Source: Methanobacteriales archaeon HGW-Methanobacteriales-1
GTDB taxonomy: Archaea > Methanobacteriota > Methanobacteria > Methanobacteriales > Methanobacteriaceae
Assembly: GCA_002839705.1 (NCBI GenBank)
Contig: PGYO01000001.1
Coordinates: 522,311 to 586,310 of the forward strand
Direction of reading: 5' to 3'
DNA length: 64,000 nucleotides
Part shown: positions 1 through 9,336 of the stretch, one piece after another
How the letters are laid out: each line of letters begins with the position of its first letter
Position numbering within the stretch: position 1 is the stretch's first letter
The notes under the pieces: generated by a model
Database searches by the model: none
Told to the model about the DNA's origin: nothing
What the model saw: only the letters and a program-made list of their open reading frames with translations
Translations under genes and position numbers: made by a program

Positions 1-2837
1 CAAATGGATTGAACATGCGATTCAATATCTTGAAAATCTTTTTCTGGAGGATAATAAGTCTGATCATTGCTATCAAAGTGATAGGCACACATTTTATCAA
101 AGTTATACTTCTTTTGCAAGCCATATTCATAAATCTTGAGCTGTAACTCAACTTGTAATCGCTCTAAGGCGGATTCGCCACGGGCCTTAAAATCAACCAG
201 TTCCAGCTGGTTTTCTGGATTTTTAATAATTAAATCAGTCCTTCCCGTAATTAGAGTATCAGCTTTAAAGAGTGCAAAGGGCTCTTCAGTAGAAATAACT
301 TCTTTAATATAATTTTTCATATTATCGTAGTAAAATATCAGTTTTTTTACCAGGTGGGCCTTATTTAAGTGATTTTTTAACTCATTTTCATGTAAAGGGG
401 CCCAAGATTTGTCTACAAAGCTCTGAATCTTGTTTTCATCAATATCTTCTTTATCTTGTATGGCCTGATGGATACGATTAAGGCAATGATGGAGTATAGT
501 ACCATATTTCTGTTTCTGAGTGGGCTGGTATTCAAATAAATAATAATAAATCAATTTATAACGAAAAGGACAGGTTTCGTAGGTACTTATGGATGAAAAA
601 GAGACTTGGAGTGGATTGTGTGCTAGTTCCCGTTCCTCGCATTTTTCTATAATTTTATCAACATCAGAAAATTCTTCAATACCAATGTCGTGCTCGATGA
701 ACTGTGATTTTTTACCGCCAGGGGATATAATTAGATTATCCTGGGCCCGGGTCATGGCCACATAGAATAATCTGCGCTCTTCATTTACCTGTCCGTCGGG
801 AATGAACTTTAAAAGTTCAGAGGGAATAGGGAGAATATCTTTATAATGACTTTTCAAGGGGAATTTATTTTCAGCGGCCCCACAGATAAATACTACTGGA
901 AATTCAAGGCCTTTGGCCTGATGTACCGTCATTATTTTCAGTGCCCGGGGATCTTCCAGCATCTCCTCGTCGTACTGCAATTTTTTTGGTAATTTGAATA
1001 GGAATTTAAGGAAATCCTCCAGTGATGGTTCTTTGGAAAATTCCTGATATCTTTTAATAATTCCCGAAAGTTTAGACAAATTAAAAAGGACGTCTTCCTT
1101 TTCTTCCTTTTCTTCCTCTTTATCCTTTTTACCCTTTTCTTTCTCTTCAGCTGAATCCCATGGGTTTCTTAAGGGAGATTTATCAATTTCTACTGAATTA
1201 GATTGATTTTGTAATAGATTTTTATTATTTATGTCGCCATCTAACTTTTCAGTATTTGTAAGCTCATCATAAGTCAACCTTTTAAGATAGGTGGAAATAT
1301 CCAGTAATTTATAGAATATGGATAAAACATCCATTTGATTAGTTTTTAAATCATTTTTAAAAATATTTAAGGCCATTAGCTTGGTGATATCCTTCTTATT
1401 TATTATACCTTCCTGTTTGAATTCTTTTTCAGTTTTTAACTGATTAATATTTATAATATTTTTATTCAGGTCCGTCGTCATGATTTTTTTATCATTCTCA
1501 GGAGCACTATCTTCCATTTTTTTTAGAATATCAACTGTTTCCGGACTTATATCCATGAAATCATTTAAAAATAAGTCCAGGTTCCACCATCGGCCCCATC
1601 TAGTTTTAAATTTTTTGCCATAATCATCAGAGTCCACATAATGCATTAAAAAGAGTATGTTCTGGATTTCATCTCTCTTTAAGAATGACTTATCTCCGCG
1701 TATGGTGTAGTTAATCTTCTCTTTTTTTAATTCTCTAATAATGGCTCCGGCATGATATTTAACACTTCTAAAAAGTAAGGTGACATAACCATAATGGGGA
1801 ACAATGCCGTGTTCCTTCATATCATGAATTAGCTTCACAATTTGATGTGCTTCTTCCCCTTCAGTGTTGTTTTTGAGTAGCACCAGTTCATTTCCTTTAC
1901 TGCGCCATGGTTCAATCTCTTTTTCTACCAGACGGTGCTTACCCATGAATAATTCCGAGGCCTTTATGATATTTTTAGTAGACCGGAAGTTTTTATTTAA
2001 GCGAACTACTTTTGTTTCTGGATATTTTTCTGGAAATTTAACAAAATTAAAGATATTGGCCCCTCTAAAGGAATATATGCTCTGATCGTCATCGCCTACC
2101 ACGCAGATATTGTTTTGGGGATGGGCTATTAACTGGAAAATCTTATCTTGCAGGGAACTGGTGTCCTGATACTCGTCAATAAGTAAAAACTGATATTTAT
2201 CCCTTAAATCATTTAAAATATCGGGATTATTTTCTAAAATGTCTAAAACAGCAATTTGAAGGCCTGAAAAATCAATTTTATGTTCTCGGCCTAATAATTC
2301 CAGGTATTTTTTATAGGAGAGACAGATTTTTTGATAGGTCTTATTATGAGGATACCTTTCATTGATTTTCTCTATTAAAATATCTGGATCTATTTCATTT
2401 TCCCCACATTTATTGTAAAAATCCAATAATTCCACTAATCTATCTTCCCGTATATTATCAAACTCTCCTAAATTACTCCTTAAAAACATGAGCTGGCTTT
2501 CCTCGTCCAAAACATCAAAGCCACTACCCAGATTATGATATTCTGGATAATCTTCTAAAATAGATTTACAAAAAGAGTGAATGGTGGAAATATGAACATT
2601 TTCCGCCTTCTCACCAATTTCATTACTCAAACGGGCCTTTAACTCTTCTGAGGCCTTGATGGTGAAAGTGGTTAGTAGTATATGTTCTGGAGAGACTTTA
2701 TGATGTCTAATAAGATTAGTTACCTTTTGTATAAGAACCCAGGTTTTCCCAGCACCAGGCCCAGCTATAATCATCAAGGGGCCTTTATAATGAGTTATGG
2801 CTTTTTTTTGTGAAGTGGTGAGGGTTTTATTGGTCAT
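1..2837 (-). CDS. UvrD/PcrA-type helicase with C-terminal RecB-like nuclease domain (AddA-like), 3' end cut by window
   Basis: Superfamily 1 DNA helicase, at least 945 residues, running off the left edge so the C-terminus is missing. Starting at the ATG at 2837 it shows Walker A (AGPGAGKT, residues 25-32), Walker B (LLIDEYQDT), motif III (GDDDQSIYSFRGA), and the late motifs TVHQAKGLEFP and RRLFYVAMTRA. Beyond the helicase, the visible C-terminal part has GRTDLIIKN followed by LELVDFKARG, the D...D-x-K layout of a PD-(D/E)XK nuclease. A Lys/Glu-rich low-complexity stretch (about 1095-1145) interrupts the 2A/2B region. Family knowledge suggests ATP-driven unwinding coupled to end resection, either in repair or in defence against foreign DNA. 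It stands alone upstream of about 220 bp of AT-rich DNA. The helicase call is certain; the nuclease call is strong; the biological role is inferred. Confidence 0.93.
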   Translation of the reverse strand, partial: MTNKTLTTSQKKAITHYKGPLMIIAGPGAGKTWVLIQKVTNLIRHHKVSPEHILLTTFTIKASEELKARLSNEIGEKAENVHISTIHSFCKSILEDYPEYHNLGSGFDVLDEESQLMFLRSNLGEFDNIREDRLVELLDFYNKCGENEIDPDILIEKINERYPHNKTYQKICLSYKKYLELLGREHKIDFSGLQIAVLDILENNPDILNDLRDKYQFLLIDEYQDTSSLQDKIFQLIAHPQNNICVVGDDDQSIYSFRGANIFNFVKFPEKYPETKVVRLNKNFRSTKNIIKASELFMGKHRLVEKEIEPWRSKGNELVLLKNNTEGEEAHQIVKLIHDMKEHGIVPHYGYVTLLFRSVKYHAGAIIRELKKEKINYTIRGDKSFLKRDEIQNILFLMHYVDSDDYGKKFKTRWGRWWNLDLFLNDFMDISPETVDILKKMEDSAPENDKKIMTTDLNKNIININQLKTEKEFKQEGIINKKDITKLMALNIFKNDLKTNQMDVLSIFYKLLDISTYLKRLTYDELTNTEKLDGDINNKNLLQNQSNSVEIDKSPLRNPWDSAEEKEKGKKDKEEEKEEKEDVLFNLSKLSGIIKRYQEFSKEPSLEDFLKFLFKLPKKLQYDEEMLEDPRALKIMTVHQAKGLEFPVVFICGAAENKFPLKSHYKDILPIPSELLKFIPDGQVNEERRLFYVAMTRAQDNLIISPGGKKSQFIEHDIGIEEFSDVDKIIEKCEERELAHNPLQVSFSSISTYETCPFRYKLIYYYLFEYQPTQKQKYGTILHHCLNRIHQAIQDKEDIDENKIQSFVDKSWAPLHENELKNHLNKAHLVKKLIFYYDNMKNYIKEVISTEEPFALFKADTLITGRTDLIIKNPENQLELVDFKARGESALERLQVELQLKIYEYGLQKKYNFDKMCAYHFDSNDQTYYPPEKDFQDIESHVQSI

Positions 2838-3057
2838 ATTTCCATTAAATCCATAATTTAAATTGATTAGAATAATATATTTTTTAACTTAATAAATATT
2901 TTATTTACTAGTTAATAATTATTATTTAATTTTATAAAAAATTAGAATAAAAAAAGTATTTGAATTTTTAAATTTAATGTAAAAATAGAGTAGGCTTGAA
3001 TAAGCAAAAATAGTCGATTTATTTTGATGTTTAGGGTAATGATGTTATTATATAGGC

Positions 3058-3321
3058 CTATTCTTCGTCTTCTTCTTCCATTAAATCCCATTTATCACAT
3101 TTATCATTAAGATAAACTTCAAAGAATAGATCTTTAATATCTGCTTTTTCTCCAATTCTTTCTTTTAATAATTCATAAAGGAATTCACATTCGCCATTGC
3201 CCCGGTAATCCCAATTATAACTATTTTTACAATTCCAACATCCATCAACTTCTTCAAAGCCAAATTCTTCTGCTAATTTTGCTTTTTCACTTAAAATCAA
3301 TTTAAATTTTGCTGCATCCAT
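3058..3321 (-). CDS. small acidic Cys-containing protein of unknown function
   Basis: Protein of 87 residues, not recognised. It has cysteines in a CWNC pair, then GEC and DKC near the end, so a four-Cys metal site is possible. The C-terminus is very acidic (MEEEDEE). The start at 3321 is preferred because GAGGG lies six bases upstream; the in-frame ATG at 3327 directly abuts that motif, too close for normal initiation. It is followed by about 160 bp without genes and has no operon partner. Function cannot be stated. Confidence 0.6.
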   Translation of the reverse strand: MDAAKFKLILSEKAKLAEEFGFEEVDGCWNCKNSYNWDYRGNGECEFLYELLKERIGEKADIKDLFFEVYLNDKCDKWDLMEEEDEE

Positions 3322-3485
3322 TTTCATCCCTCTTTATTTCATTCAATATTCAAAAATCAATGGCCGAATTATCCATTCAGATTTCAACTATGATTACCTA
3401 GTTTTATTATGTTGATTGTCATTAAAACAATGTTTGAATTATTCTTTTCAATACTGTTCATGGGCCAGAATACAAATAATAAGAG

Positions 3486-3860
3486 CTATTCTGTATTTTT
3501 AATTTCCCTTAAACGATATAAAATCCTTAAAAGATAGCCTTCTTTGATAAGATTGGCCACACTGCCACTTGAGAAACGGTCTGCTCTAACATAGGCCGTT
3601 AAAATTTTGACAAGAGTGTCTATATCTGCATGTTCAATGTTTTCTACATTTTCTAAGGTATTGAAATCAGACCAATCCAAGGCCTGGATGAAATTGTTCT
3701 CATAAAGGGCCTGAATAAACTCTGAAGTTTTTTCTGAGTAAAAATTGGGATCCATTAGAGATTTATCAGGATTTATTTCGTAGCATTCGTTTTTAACTGA
3801 TTCAAAATAGGGAATATATTCCAAAATGGCATCTATATTTTCAATGGATGGAGTTGACAT
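3486..3860 (-). CDS. DUF6508 family protein
   Basis: Protein of 124 residues. The pattern ILEYIPYFE near the N-terminus, then SEKTSEFIQALYENNFI, DWSDF, and TLVKILTAYVRADRF followed by GYLLRILYRLREI, matches what I know of DUF6508, a small family of bacterial and archaeal proteins with no established function. The ATG at 3860 is preferred; the GTG three codons upstream lies inside a weak GTGA ribosome-binding motif. It stands alone on the minus strand. The family call rests on recalled sequence pattern only. Confidence 0.62.
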   Translation of the reverse strand: MSTPSIENIDAILEYIPYFESVKNECYEINPDKSLMDPNFYSEKTSEFIQALYENNFIQALDWSDFNTLENVENIEHADIDTLVKILTAYVRADRFSSGSVANLIKEGYLLRILYRLREIKNTE

Positions 3861-4102
3861 GATTTTCACGGGCTAAATATAATTTAAAGAATATTTAATG
3901 ATTTGTGTCATTGATATTAATAATTTTTTATAAGGAATAGGAAGTATTCAGTTTTTAGAATGAATAGAAAAGTATTAGTTTTTATAAGAAATAGGAAAAT
4001 ATTCAGTTTTTTAAAAGAAAAATTTGAAATTTTTTTAAGGAAATCTAATAATGAATTCAAAAGAAAATATTTACTTTAATTCAAATAAAAAAAGAAAAAA
4101 GT

Positions 4103-4489
4103 TTATTTAATATTTATTACGTAGGTAATTACTTTCGCCGGCATTTCATTGGACCATGGCCTGGATTGAGTCATGACTATTTTGGTTTGGCCTGGGATTT
4201 TTGCGGTAAATGTGTATTGCTTTATGTAGCCACCGATAAAACTTGGATCTTTTACTGTGGAGATAATTTTTTCATTGGTTAAACTGACCTTGGCAGAATC
4301 GTATTGTGCGTTCCAGCAGTAACCACTACTGCCTGAAATATCAGGTAATTCTATTTGAAAGTTGTCATTTACGTTTACATTAATCTGTTTTTCTTCAAAA
4401 ACAGTGTTAGATGTTGCCGATACAGCTGAAAAAGTACTTAATGAAATGATGCTTAGCAGCAATATCGATGCTATTTTTAAACTTCTCAC
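4103..4489 (-). CDS. secreted chagasin-type cysteine protease inhibitor (peptidase inhibitor I42 family)
   Basis: Protein of 128 residues with a signal peptide (KIASILLLSIISLSTFSAVSA) that directs export. The mature part carries the three loops of chagasin inhibitors in order: SGSSGYCW in place of the usual NPTTGYxW, a central GGYIKQYTF, and SRPW near the C-terminus. In this family those loops plug the active site of papain-like cysteine proteases. In an archaeon the target could be a cell-wall or extracellular transglutaminase/papain-like enzyme, but none is adjacent. Initiation is at GTG, preceded by GAGGTGA at good spacing; an overlapping ATG is out of frame. Loop 1 deviates from consensus, so inhibitory potency is uncertain. 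Confidence 0.82.
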   Translation of the reverse strand: MRSLKIASILLLSIISLSTFSAVSATSNTVFEEKQINVNVNDNFQIELPDISGSSGYCWNAQYDSAKVSLTNEKIISTVKDPSFIGGYIKQYTFTAKIPGQTKIVMTQSRPWSNEMPAKVITYVINIK

Positions 4490-4899
4490 ATTTTCACCTC
4501 GTAATGTATAATGTAAAAGTTTTAATATATAAAATTATGCATTCATTGTTGCTATTAGAAATCGTAAAATCAGGTAGGGAGTATTAAATTTATTAAATTA
4601 ATAAAAAAGAAAATAAATAATTTAAATTAATCATGGTTTGAAGTTTTTGTTATTTTATTTTATTATTTTTATGTGGAATAATATAGTTTTGACTAATTTG
4701 TCATTCAGAGTTTTTCTGGCGTTGCTATTGTCTCACCTACTTTAATGGCTTCAAAATCTCGACAGTGATGGTAACATCCCCTGAAGCAAGGTTCATCATG
4801 CGGTAAGATGGCTGATTTTAAGAAAAATAATAGAAAAAATTATATATTTAAACTTTTAAATTATACATTAACCAAATTTTAATTAAAGGGTGTGAAAGT
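4490..4899. other. divergent intergenic region with a possible tiny coding remnant
   Basis: This gap separates the chagasin-like gene (minus) from a secreted-protein gene (plus), so promoters for both should lie here. Most of it is plain AT-rich DNA. A GC-richer island at about 4705-4812 contains a minus-strand reading of about 20 codons (4737-4799) that includes GDVTITVEILKP and then stops. It resembles the tail of a degraded gene, but is too short to identify. Confidence 0.3.
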
Positions 4900-5280
4900 T
4901 TGAAGATAAAATTTATTACAATTTTGACTATTTTATTTGTTTTAGGTTTTCTACAAGTAATAGGTCCAGTAGCAGCAGCTCAAAACGGTAATTTAATAGA
5001 TCACGGAACCAAATATACCACAACTGACGCTAAATGTGTCTGGAAAACATATGGGTACCATAAAAATACCATAAAAATCTTTAAAACATATTATTATAAA
5101 GAGAATGGTAAATGGGTTCGTGACTTTGGATATGGAGTGACCTTAGAAAAGACTTCCTCCACAGATATGAAAATAAGTCAGGAAGATGCCTGGGAAACAT
5201 CAATTAGATATGAAACAACCCAATTCAGTGCAAATAACTATTACTGGAAAGTTTATCGTCCAGAGTGGTTAGAAAATTAG
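4900..5280 (+). CDS. small secreted protein of unknown function
   Basis: Protein of 126 residues beginning with a clear signal peptide (hydrophobic run FITILTILFVLGFLQVIG, cleavage probably after VAAA). The mature region is Tyr/Trp/Lys-rich with one cysteine (KCVW), and no family was recognised. The start is TTG, chosen because GGGTGTGA lies just upstream at normal spacing and no ATG fits. It has the length and composition of the many small exported proteins of Methanobacterium. It ends just before a pair of inverted repeats that may act in its 3' end. Function unknown. Confidence 0.75.
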   Translation: MKIKFITILTILFVLGFLQVIGPVAAAQNGNLIDHGTKYTTTDAKCVWKTYGYHKNTIKIFKTYYYKENGKWVRDFGYGVTLEKTSSTDMKISQEDAWETSIRYETTQFSANNYYWKVYRPEWLEN

Positions 5281-5336
5281 TATTTAATTAATTATTTTTT
5301 ATATTTTTATTATCCATAAGAAAAAGTAAAAAATTT

Positions 5337-5410
5337 AATTTTAAGGACTATATAACTACTTAAAATTAATCAGCATAAAATTTTAAGGGACTATATAACT
5401 ACTTAAAATT
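5337..5410. repeat. tandem pair of inverted repeats (AATTTTAAG...CTTAAAATT)
   Basis: Two copies (5337-5367 and 5379-5410) of a 31-32 bp unit, about 42 bp apart, differ only by one extra G. Each unit is itself an inverted repeat with 9-bp arms flanking GACTATATAACTA. They sit between the convergent secreted-protein gene and the TPR gene, so 3'-end processing or transcription termination is plausible. A small mobile or duplicated element is an alternative. Confidence 0.6.
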
Positions 5411-5440
5411 AAATCAGCCCATATTATATACAAAAACTCC

Positions 5441-7534
5441 CTATTTTTCATTTTTATTGTTAGTGTCTAAAACATGCTCTTCAATATCTCTTTTAAGATC
5501 AAGAGCTTCTTTATTTTCGGGATCAATTTCTAAGGTCTGATTGATAGTATCCAATGCATCATCAAATCTTCCATGTAGGGCTTGACTCACGGCCAGGGAA
5601 TTAAGGGCCCATTCAAATTCAGGGTTTATTTCAATGGCCTTTTCAAAGGATTCAATGGCCTTTAATTGTTCTTTCTTTTGTTGATAAGTTATTCCTAACT
5701 CGTACCAGGCCCCGGCATGGTCAGAGTATAATTCCACCAGTTTTTGGAAATATTCCAGTGAATCATCTAAAAATTCTAAACGACGCAAAGCCTCGGCCTT
5801 CAAATAAATAGCATCAAAATCGACTTTATCATATTCTAGAATAATATCTACGGTATCTATGGCATCCATATAGTTTCCAATTTGGCCTAAGGATATGGCC
5901 TTTTTAATTAAGACTTCTTTATTTTCCGGATCAACATTTAAAATACGGTCAAAACATTCAATAGATCCTTCAAAGTCTTTTAATTCCGTTAAAACTATTC
6001 CTTTAAACAGGTAAGCTAATAGATTATTTTCATCTTCTGCTATACTTTTATTAAAACATTCTAATGCTTCAGATTCATTTTCATTCATTAGAAGTATTTT
6101 TCCCTTCCATACCCATGCTTCCGGGTTGTGGGGATTTATTTCCAGGGATTTATTTATGGAATTTAAAGCTTCTTCAGTTTTCCCAGTTTCTATTAAACAC
6201 AAACCTTGATAAAACCAGGCTAAATCTAGTTCCGGGTCCACTTGAATTATTTCTTTGAGAATCTTCAGAGCATAGTCGTATTTTTCCATATTAAAGAGGG
6301 CCTTGGCATATGATAGGCGGGCCATTAAAATTCCGGGTTCAAGTTGCATAACCTTTTTAAAACAATCTGCTGCATCTTTAAAGTTCTCGGCAGCCATTAA
6401 AATATTTCCCTTATTCATCCAGGCAATTATATCCTGGGGATTAATTCGAAGGGCGTGATTAAAACACTTTAAACCCTCAACTTCTTCTCCTAACATGACT
6501 AAAGTAGCACCCTTATTGGTCCAGGCATCAGAGTATTGGGGATTGTATTCTATGGACTTATCATAGGAGCGAATTTCTTCTTCGTGTTCTCCTAATTCTA
6601 ATAAAGATAATGCTCTAGCATTCCAGGCTTCAGGATATATTTCATAAAGTTCCAGGGCTTTATCATAGCTTTCAATGGATTCTGTGAATTTTTTAAGTTC
6701 ATATAAAGCCAGTCCTTTTCTAAACCAGCCCTCTGGATTTAGATCATTTAAATTCAGTGATGTATCAAAACTATTTAAAGCTCCTTCATAGTCACCCATT
6801 TCAAATAGTAATTTACCCTTTAAAAACCAGGGCCATTCATTATCTGGATTTAGAGAGATGGATTTATCATAAGATTGTAGGGATTCTTCAAATTCTTCCA
6901 TCAGGAAGTGCCCAACACCCTTTAAATTCCAGGTTTCTGCTACATTCTGGTTTATATGGAGCGCATTATCAAAGATGTTTATAGCTTCCTTATAATCTCC
7001 TAATCCCAGCAAAATATTCCCTTTCTGAATTAACAATTCTTCATCATCCGGGGCTTCTTTTAAAAGAGAATCATTGCATTCTAATGCTTCGGGGTATTCT
7101 CTTAGTTCCATTAAACAGTTAATCTTTTGTTTAAGCAGTTGGGGATCGTACTGCTTTTCTAATAAACTGTTGAATATTTCCAATGCTTCGCCATATTTTC
7201 CCATACTCATGAGCAGGAAACCCAGATTATTAATGGTAATATCATCTTCTGGATCTTTCTCTAATAGATTTTCTAGATATTCCTGGGCCTCATCATATCT
7301 ACCCAGCATAAATAAGGCATTTGAAATATTTTGCAAGGCCCATTCGAATTCATTATCTATTTCCAATGCCTTCTCAAAGCTTTCCAGTGCTTCAGATGGC
7401 TTACTTAATGCTAAAAGGGCCATTCCCCTTCGAGTCCAGGTGTCTGGTGCAGAGGGATTTTCCTGGAGCTGGTCATCGCAGTTTTTTAAAATTTGTTCAA
7501 ACTCTTCTGGACTTATCTCATTTTCATTGGCCAT
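5441..7534 (-). CDS. tetratricopeptide repeat (TPR) protein
   Basis: Protein of about 697 residues made almost wholly of roughly twenty 34-residue TPR units. Repeated signatures are W-x-x-K/R-G-x-x-L, A-L-x-x-F/Y-x-x-A/S-L and D-P/N-P at unit boundaries (for example WFLKGKLLFEMGDYEGALNS). It has no signal peptide or membrane segment, so it is probably a cytosolic scaffold for protein-protein contacts. The ATG at 7534 is preferred over one at 7549: GGAG sits nine bases before the former and is overlapped by the latter. It is divergent from the RNase J-like gene, sharing about 180 bp of upstream DNA. Such long TPR proteins are common in Methanobacteriales; the partner is unknown. Confidence 0.92.
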   Translation of the reverse strand: MANENEISPEEFEQILKNCDDQLQENPSAPDTWTRRGMALLALSKPSEALESFEKALEIDNEFEWALQNISNALFMLGRYDEAQEYLENLLEKDPEDDITINNLGFLLMSMGKYGEALEIFNSLLEKQYDPQLLKQKINCLMELREYPEALECNDSLLKEAPDDEELLIQKGNILLGLGDYKEAINIFDNALHINQNVAETWNLKGVGHFLMEEFEESLQSYDKSISLNPDNEWPWFLKGKLLFEMGDYEGALNSFDTSLNLNDLNPEGWFRKGLALYELKKFTESIESYDKALELYEIYPEAWNARALSLLELGEHEEEIRSYDKSIEYNPQYSDAWTNKGATLVMLGEEVEGLKCFNHALRINPQDIIAWMNKGNILMAAENFKDAADCFKKVMQLEPGILMARLSYAKALFNMEKYDYALKILKEIIQVDPELDLAWFYQGLCLIETGKTEEALNSINKSLEINPHNPEAWVWKGKILLMNENESEALECFNKSIAEDENNLLAYLFKGIVLTELKDFEGSIECFDRILNVDPENKEVLIKKAISLGQIGNYMDAIDTVDIILEYDKVDFDAIYLKAEALRRLEFLDDSLEYFQKLVELYSDHAGAWYELGITYQQKKEQLKAIESFEKAIEINPEFEWALNSLAVSQALHGRFDDALDTINQTLEIDPENKEALDLKRDIEEHVLDTNNKNEK

Positions 7535-7718
7535 TATTTTTTGCTCCATATATTGTGAAATTAAGAATACTTGCTTTTTTAGGATAAGAATGATTTTATT
7601 AGATAAGATATTTACTCAAATAAATTATATTTGGTTCGATAATTAATGAATATCCTTTCTTATTTTATATTAAGTACTAATTCCATTATATTAGTAATGG
7701 TTAAGGAGTGATTATTTT

Positions 7719-9221
7719 ATGGTGCAGATAGATTTTCATGGTGGAGTAGAGGAAATAGGTGGCAATAAGATTCATGTTCAGGGCTTAAAAAATTCATTTT
7801 TCCTGGACTTTGGAAAAAGTTTCAATTCAGAAGGTGATTACTTTTCTGAATTTTTACAACCTAGAAAATTAAATGGAATCATGGATCTGGTAGAATTTGG
7901 TTTATTACCTAAAATAAAGGGCCTTTATCGGGAGGATTATCTGAGGCACCTGGGCCTTAATCACCATCAAAAACCTTCCAGTGATGGAATATTGATATCC
8001 CACGCCCACCTGGATCACGTGGGCTATCTGCATCATATACGGGATGATATTCCATTTTACATGAGTGAAGAAACCTATTTAATTATTAAGGCCCTGGAAG
8101 AAACAGGAATGGCTGGATTTAATAATTATTTAAATTATGCTGATGATTTTCAGCTTCTGGCTAAAGCCCGGTTAAATAAAAACTCAAAAACCACTCATAA
8201 AAGGGCTAATGCCGGGGATACTAAAAAATCAAGGCCTATAGAAATAGTAGAACCCTATAAAGACTTTGAAATGGGGGAATTTACCATAAAATCGGCTCCG
8301 GTGGACCACTCACTTCCAGGTTCATGTGCATTTCTAATTGACAGTGAAGAAGAATCCCTGGTTTATACTGGTGATTTCCGTTTCCATGGTAAAAGAGAAG
8401 ATGAGACTAAAAAATTCATTAAGGAAGCAAAGAAGTTCGCCCCTACCACATTAATTACCGAGGGAACTCGTATTGATCGAGAACGCAATACCACTGAAGA
8501 AGAAATTGAAAAGAAGGCCCGGGAATTATCTCTTTCCCATAAGGGATTAATAATTGTGAATTATCCAATAAGAGATTTGGATCGTTTTTTAACCTTTTAT
8601 GAAGCGGCCCGGGATTCAGATCGAACTATGGTGGTCAATACCAAACAGGCCTTTTTATTAAATGCATTTTCTGGTAGAGGATACCCGGAAATTGATGACG
8701 TGGCAGTTTATGTACCTCGCCGAACCTGGGGCCTTATGGGTGGCCAGTCACAGGTCTGCTTTGATGGAGAATGGCTGTGCAGTAGTGAAATAGACCGTGA
8801 GTATATACTGGGAGATTATAAAGGATGGGAAAAAGAATATATTGCCTGGGAAAACAATGTGAACTATCGTGATTTGCAGGAGAGACCAGAGGAGTACATG
8901 TTTCAGTGCGACTACTTTGAATTTAAAGAACTCATTGATATCAAACCAGAAAATGCTATTTACATAAAATCCAAAACAGAGCCCTTCAACGACGAAATGG
9001 AGATTGATGGTAGGCGGGAGAGGAACTGGTTGAACCACTTTGGTATTGAAGTCCACACGGGTTACCATGCCTCTGGCCATGCCTGCGGGCCCGAGATACT
9101 GGATATGGTTCGGGATATATCTCCAGAAAAGGTTTATCCTATACATACCCGTGAGGTAAGGGCCTTTGATGTTTTAAAAGAAGATGGTATTGAGGTGATT
9201 TATCCGGAAATTAAGGGTTAA
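7719..9221 (+). CDS. RNase J-like metallo-beta-lactamase fold hydrolase
   Basis: Protein of 500 residues with the two-metal metallo-beta-lactamase motifs: HAHLDH at residues 95-100, a metal-binding His at 197 (VDHSLPG), Asp at 219 (YTGDF), and the beta-CASP-like HASGHA at 450-455, with a final His near 477 (PIHT). The family processes or degrades RNA from the 5' end or acts as an endonuclease. An insertion at about 140-170 (Lys-rich) makes it less typical than the canonical archaeal RNase J, so the substrate is uncertain. It initiates at ATG and stands as a single plus-strand gene, ending in a convergent hairpin at 9268-9303. Confidence 0.85.
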   Translation: MVQIDFHGGVEEIGGNKIHVQGLKNSFFLDFGKSFNSEGDYFSEFLQPRKLNGIMDLVEFGLLPKIKGLYREDYLRHLGLNHHQKPSSDGILISHAHLDHVGYLHHIRDDIPFYMSEETYLIIKALEETGMAGFNNYLNYADDFQLLAKARLNKNSKTTHKRANAGDTKKSRPIEIVEPYKDFEMGEFTIKSAPVDHSLPGSCAFLIDSEEESLVYTGDFRFHGKREDETKKFIKEAKKFAPTTLITEGTRIDRERNTTEEEIEKKARELSLSHKGLIIVNYPIRDLDRFLTFYEAARDSDRTMVVNTKQAFLLNAFSGRGYPEIDDVAVYVPRRTWGLMGGQSQVCFDGEWLCSSEIDREYILGDYKGWEKEYIAWENNVNYRDLQERPEEYMFQCDYFEFKELIDIKPENAIYIKSKTEPFNDEMEIDGRRERNWLNHFGIEVHTGYHASGHACGPEILDMVRDISPEKVYPIHTREVRAFDVLKEDGIEVIYPEIKG

Positions 9222-9267
9222 TTTATGAAATTATGTAAAAAACTTTTCATTATCAAAAAAAAATTAT

Positions 9268-9303
9268 TTAGATGAATTATATTTATTATACTAATTCATC
9301 TAA
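9268..9303. terminator. perfect 12-bp inverted repeat between convergent genes
   Basis: The arms TTAGATGAATTA and TAATTCATCTAA enclose a 12-base AT-rich loop, midway between the stop of the RNase J-like gene and the stop of the beta-helix gene. The position suggests a bidirectional transcript end, although archaeal termination usually relies on T-runs rather than hairpins. Confidence 0.55.
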
Positions 9304-9336
9304 CATAAGAATTTTAACTATTCAAAATCCTTATTT

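Noticed and set aside
7074..7646. Long plus-strand frames opposite the TPR gene
   Set aside because: They mirror the repeated TPR codons, have no ribosome-binding sites, and show Ser/Phe-rich nonsense composition.
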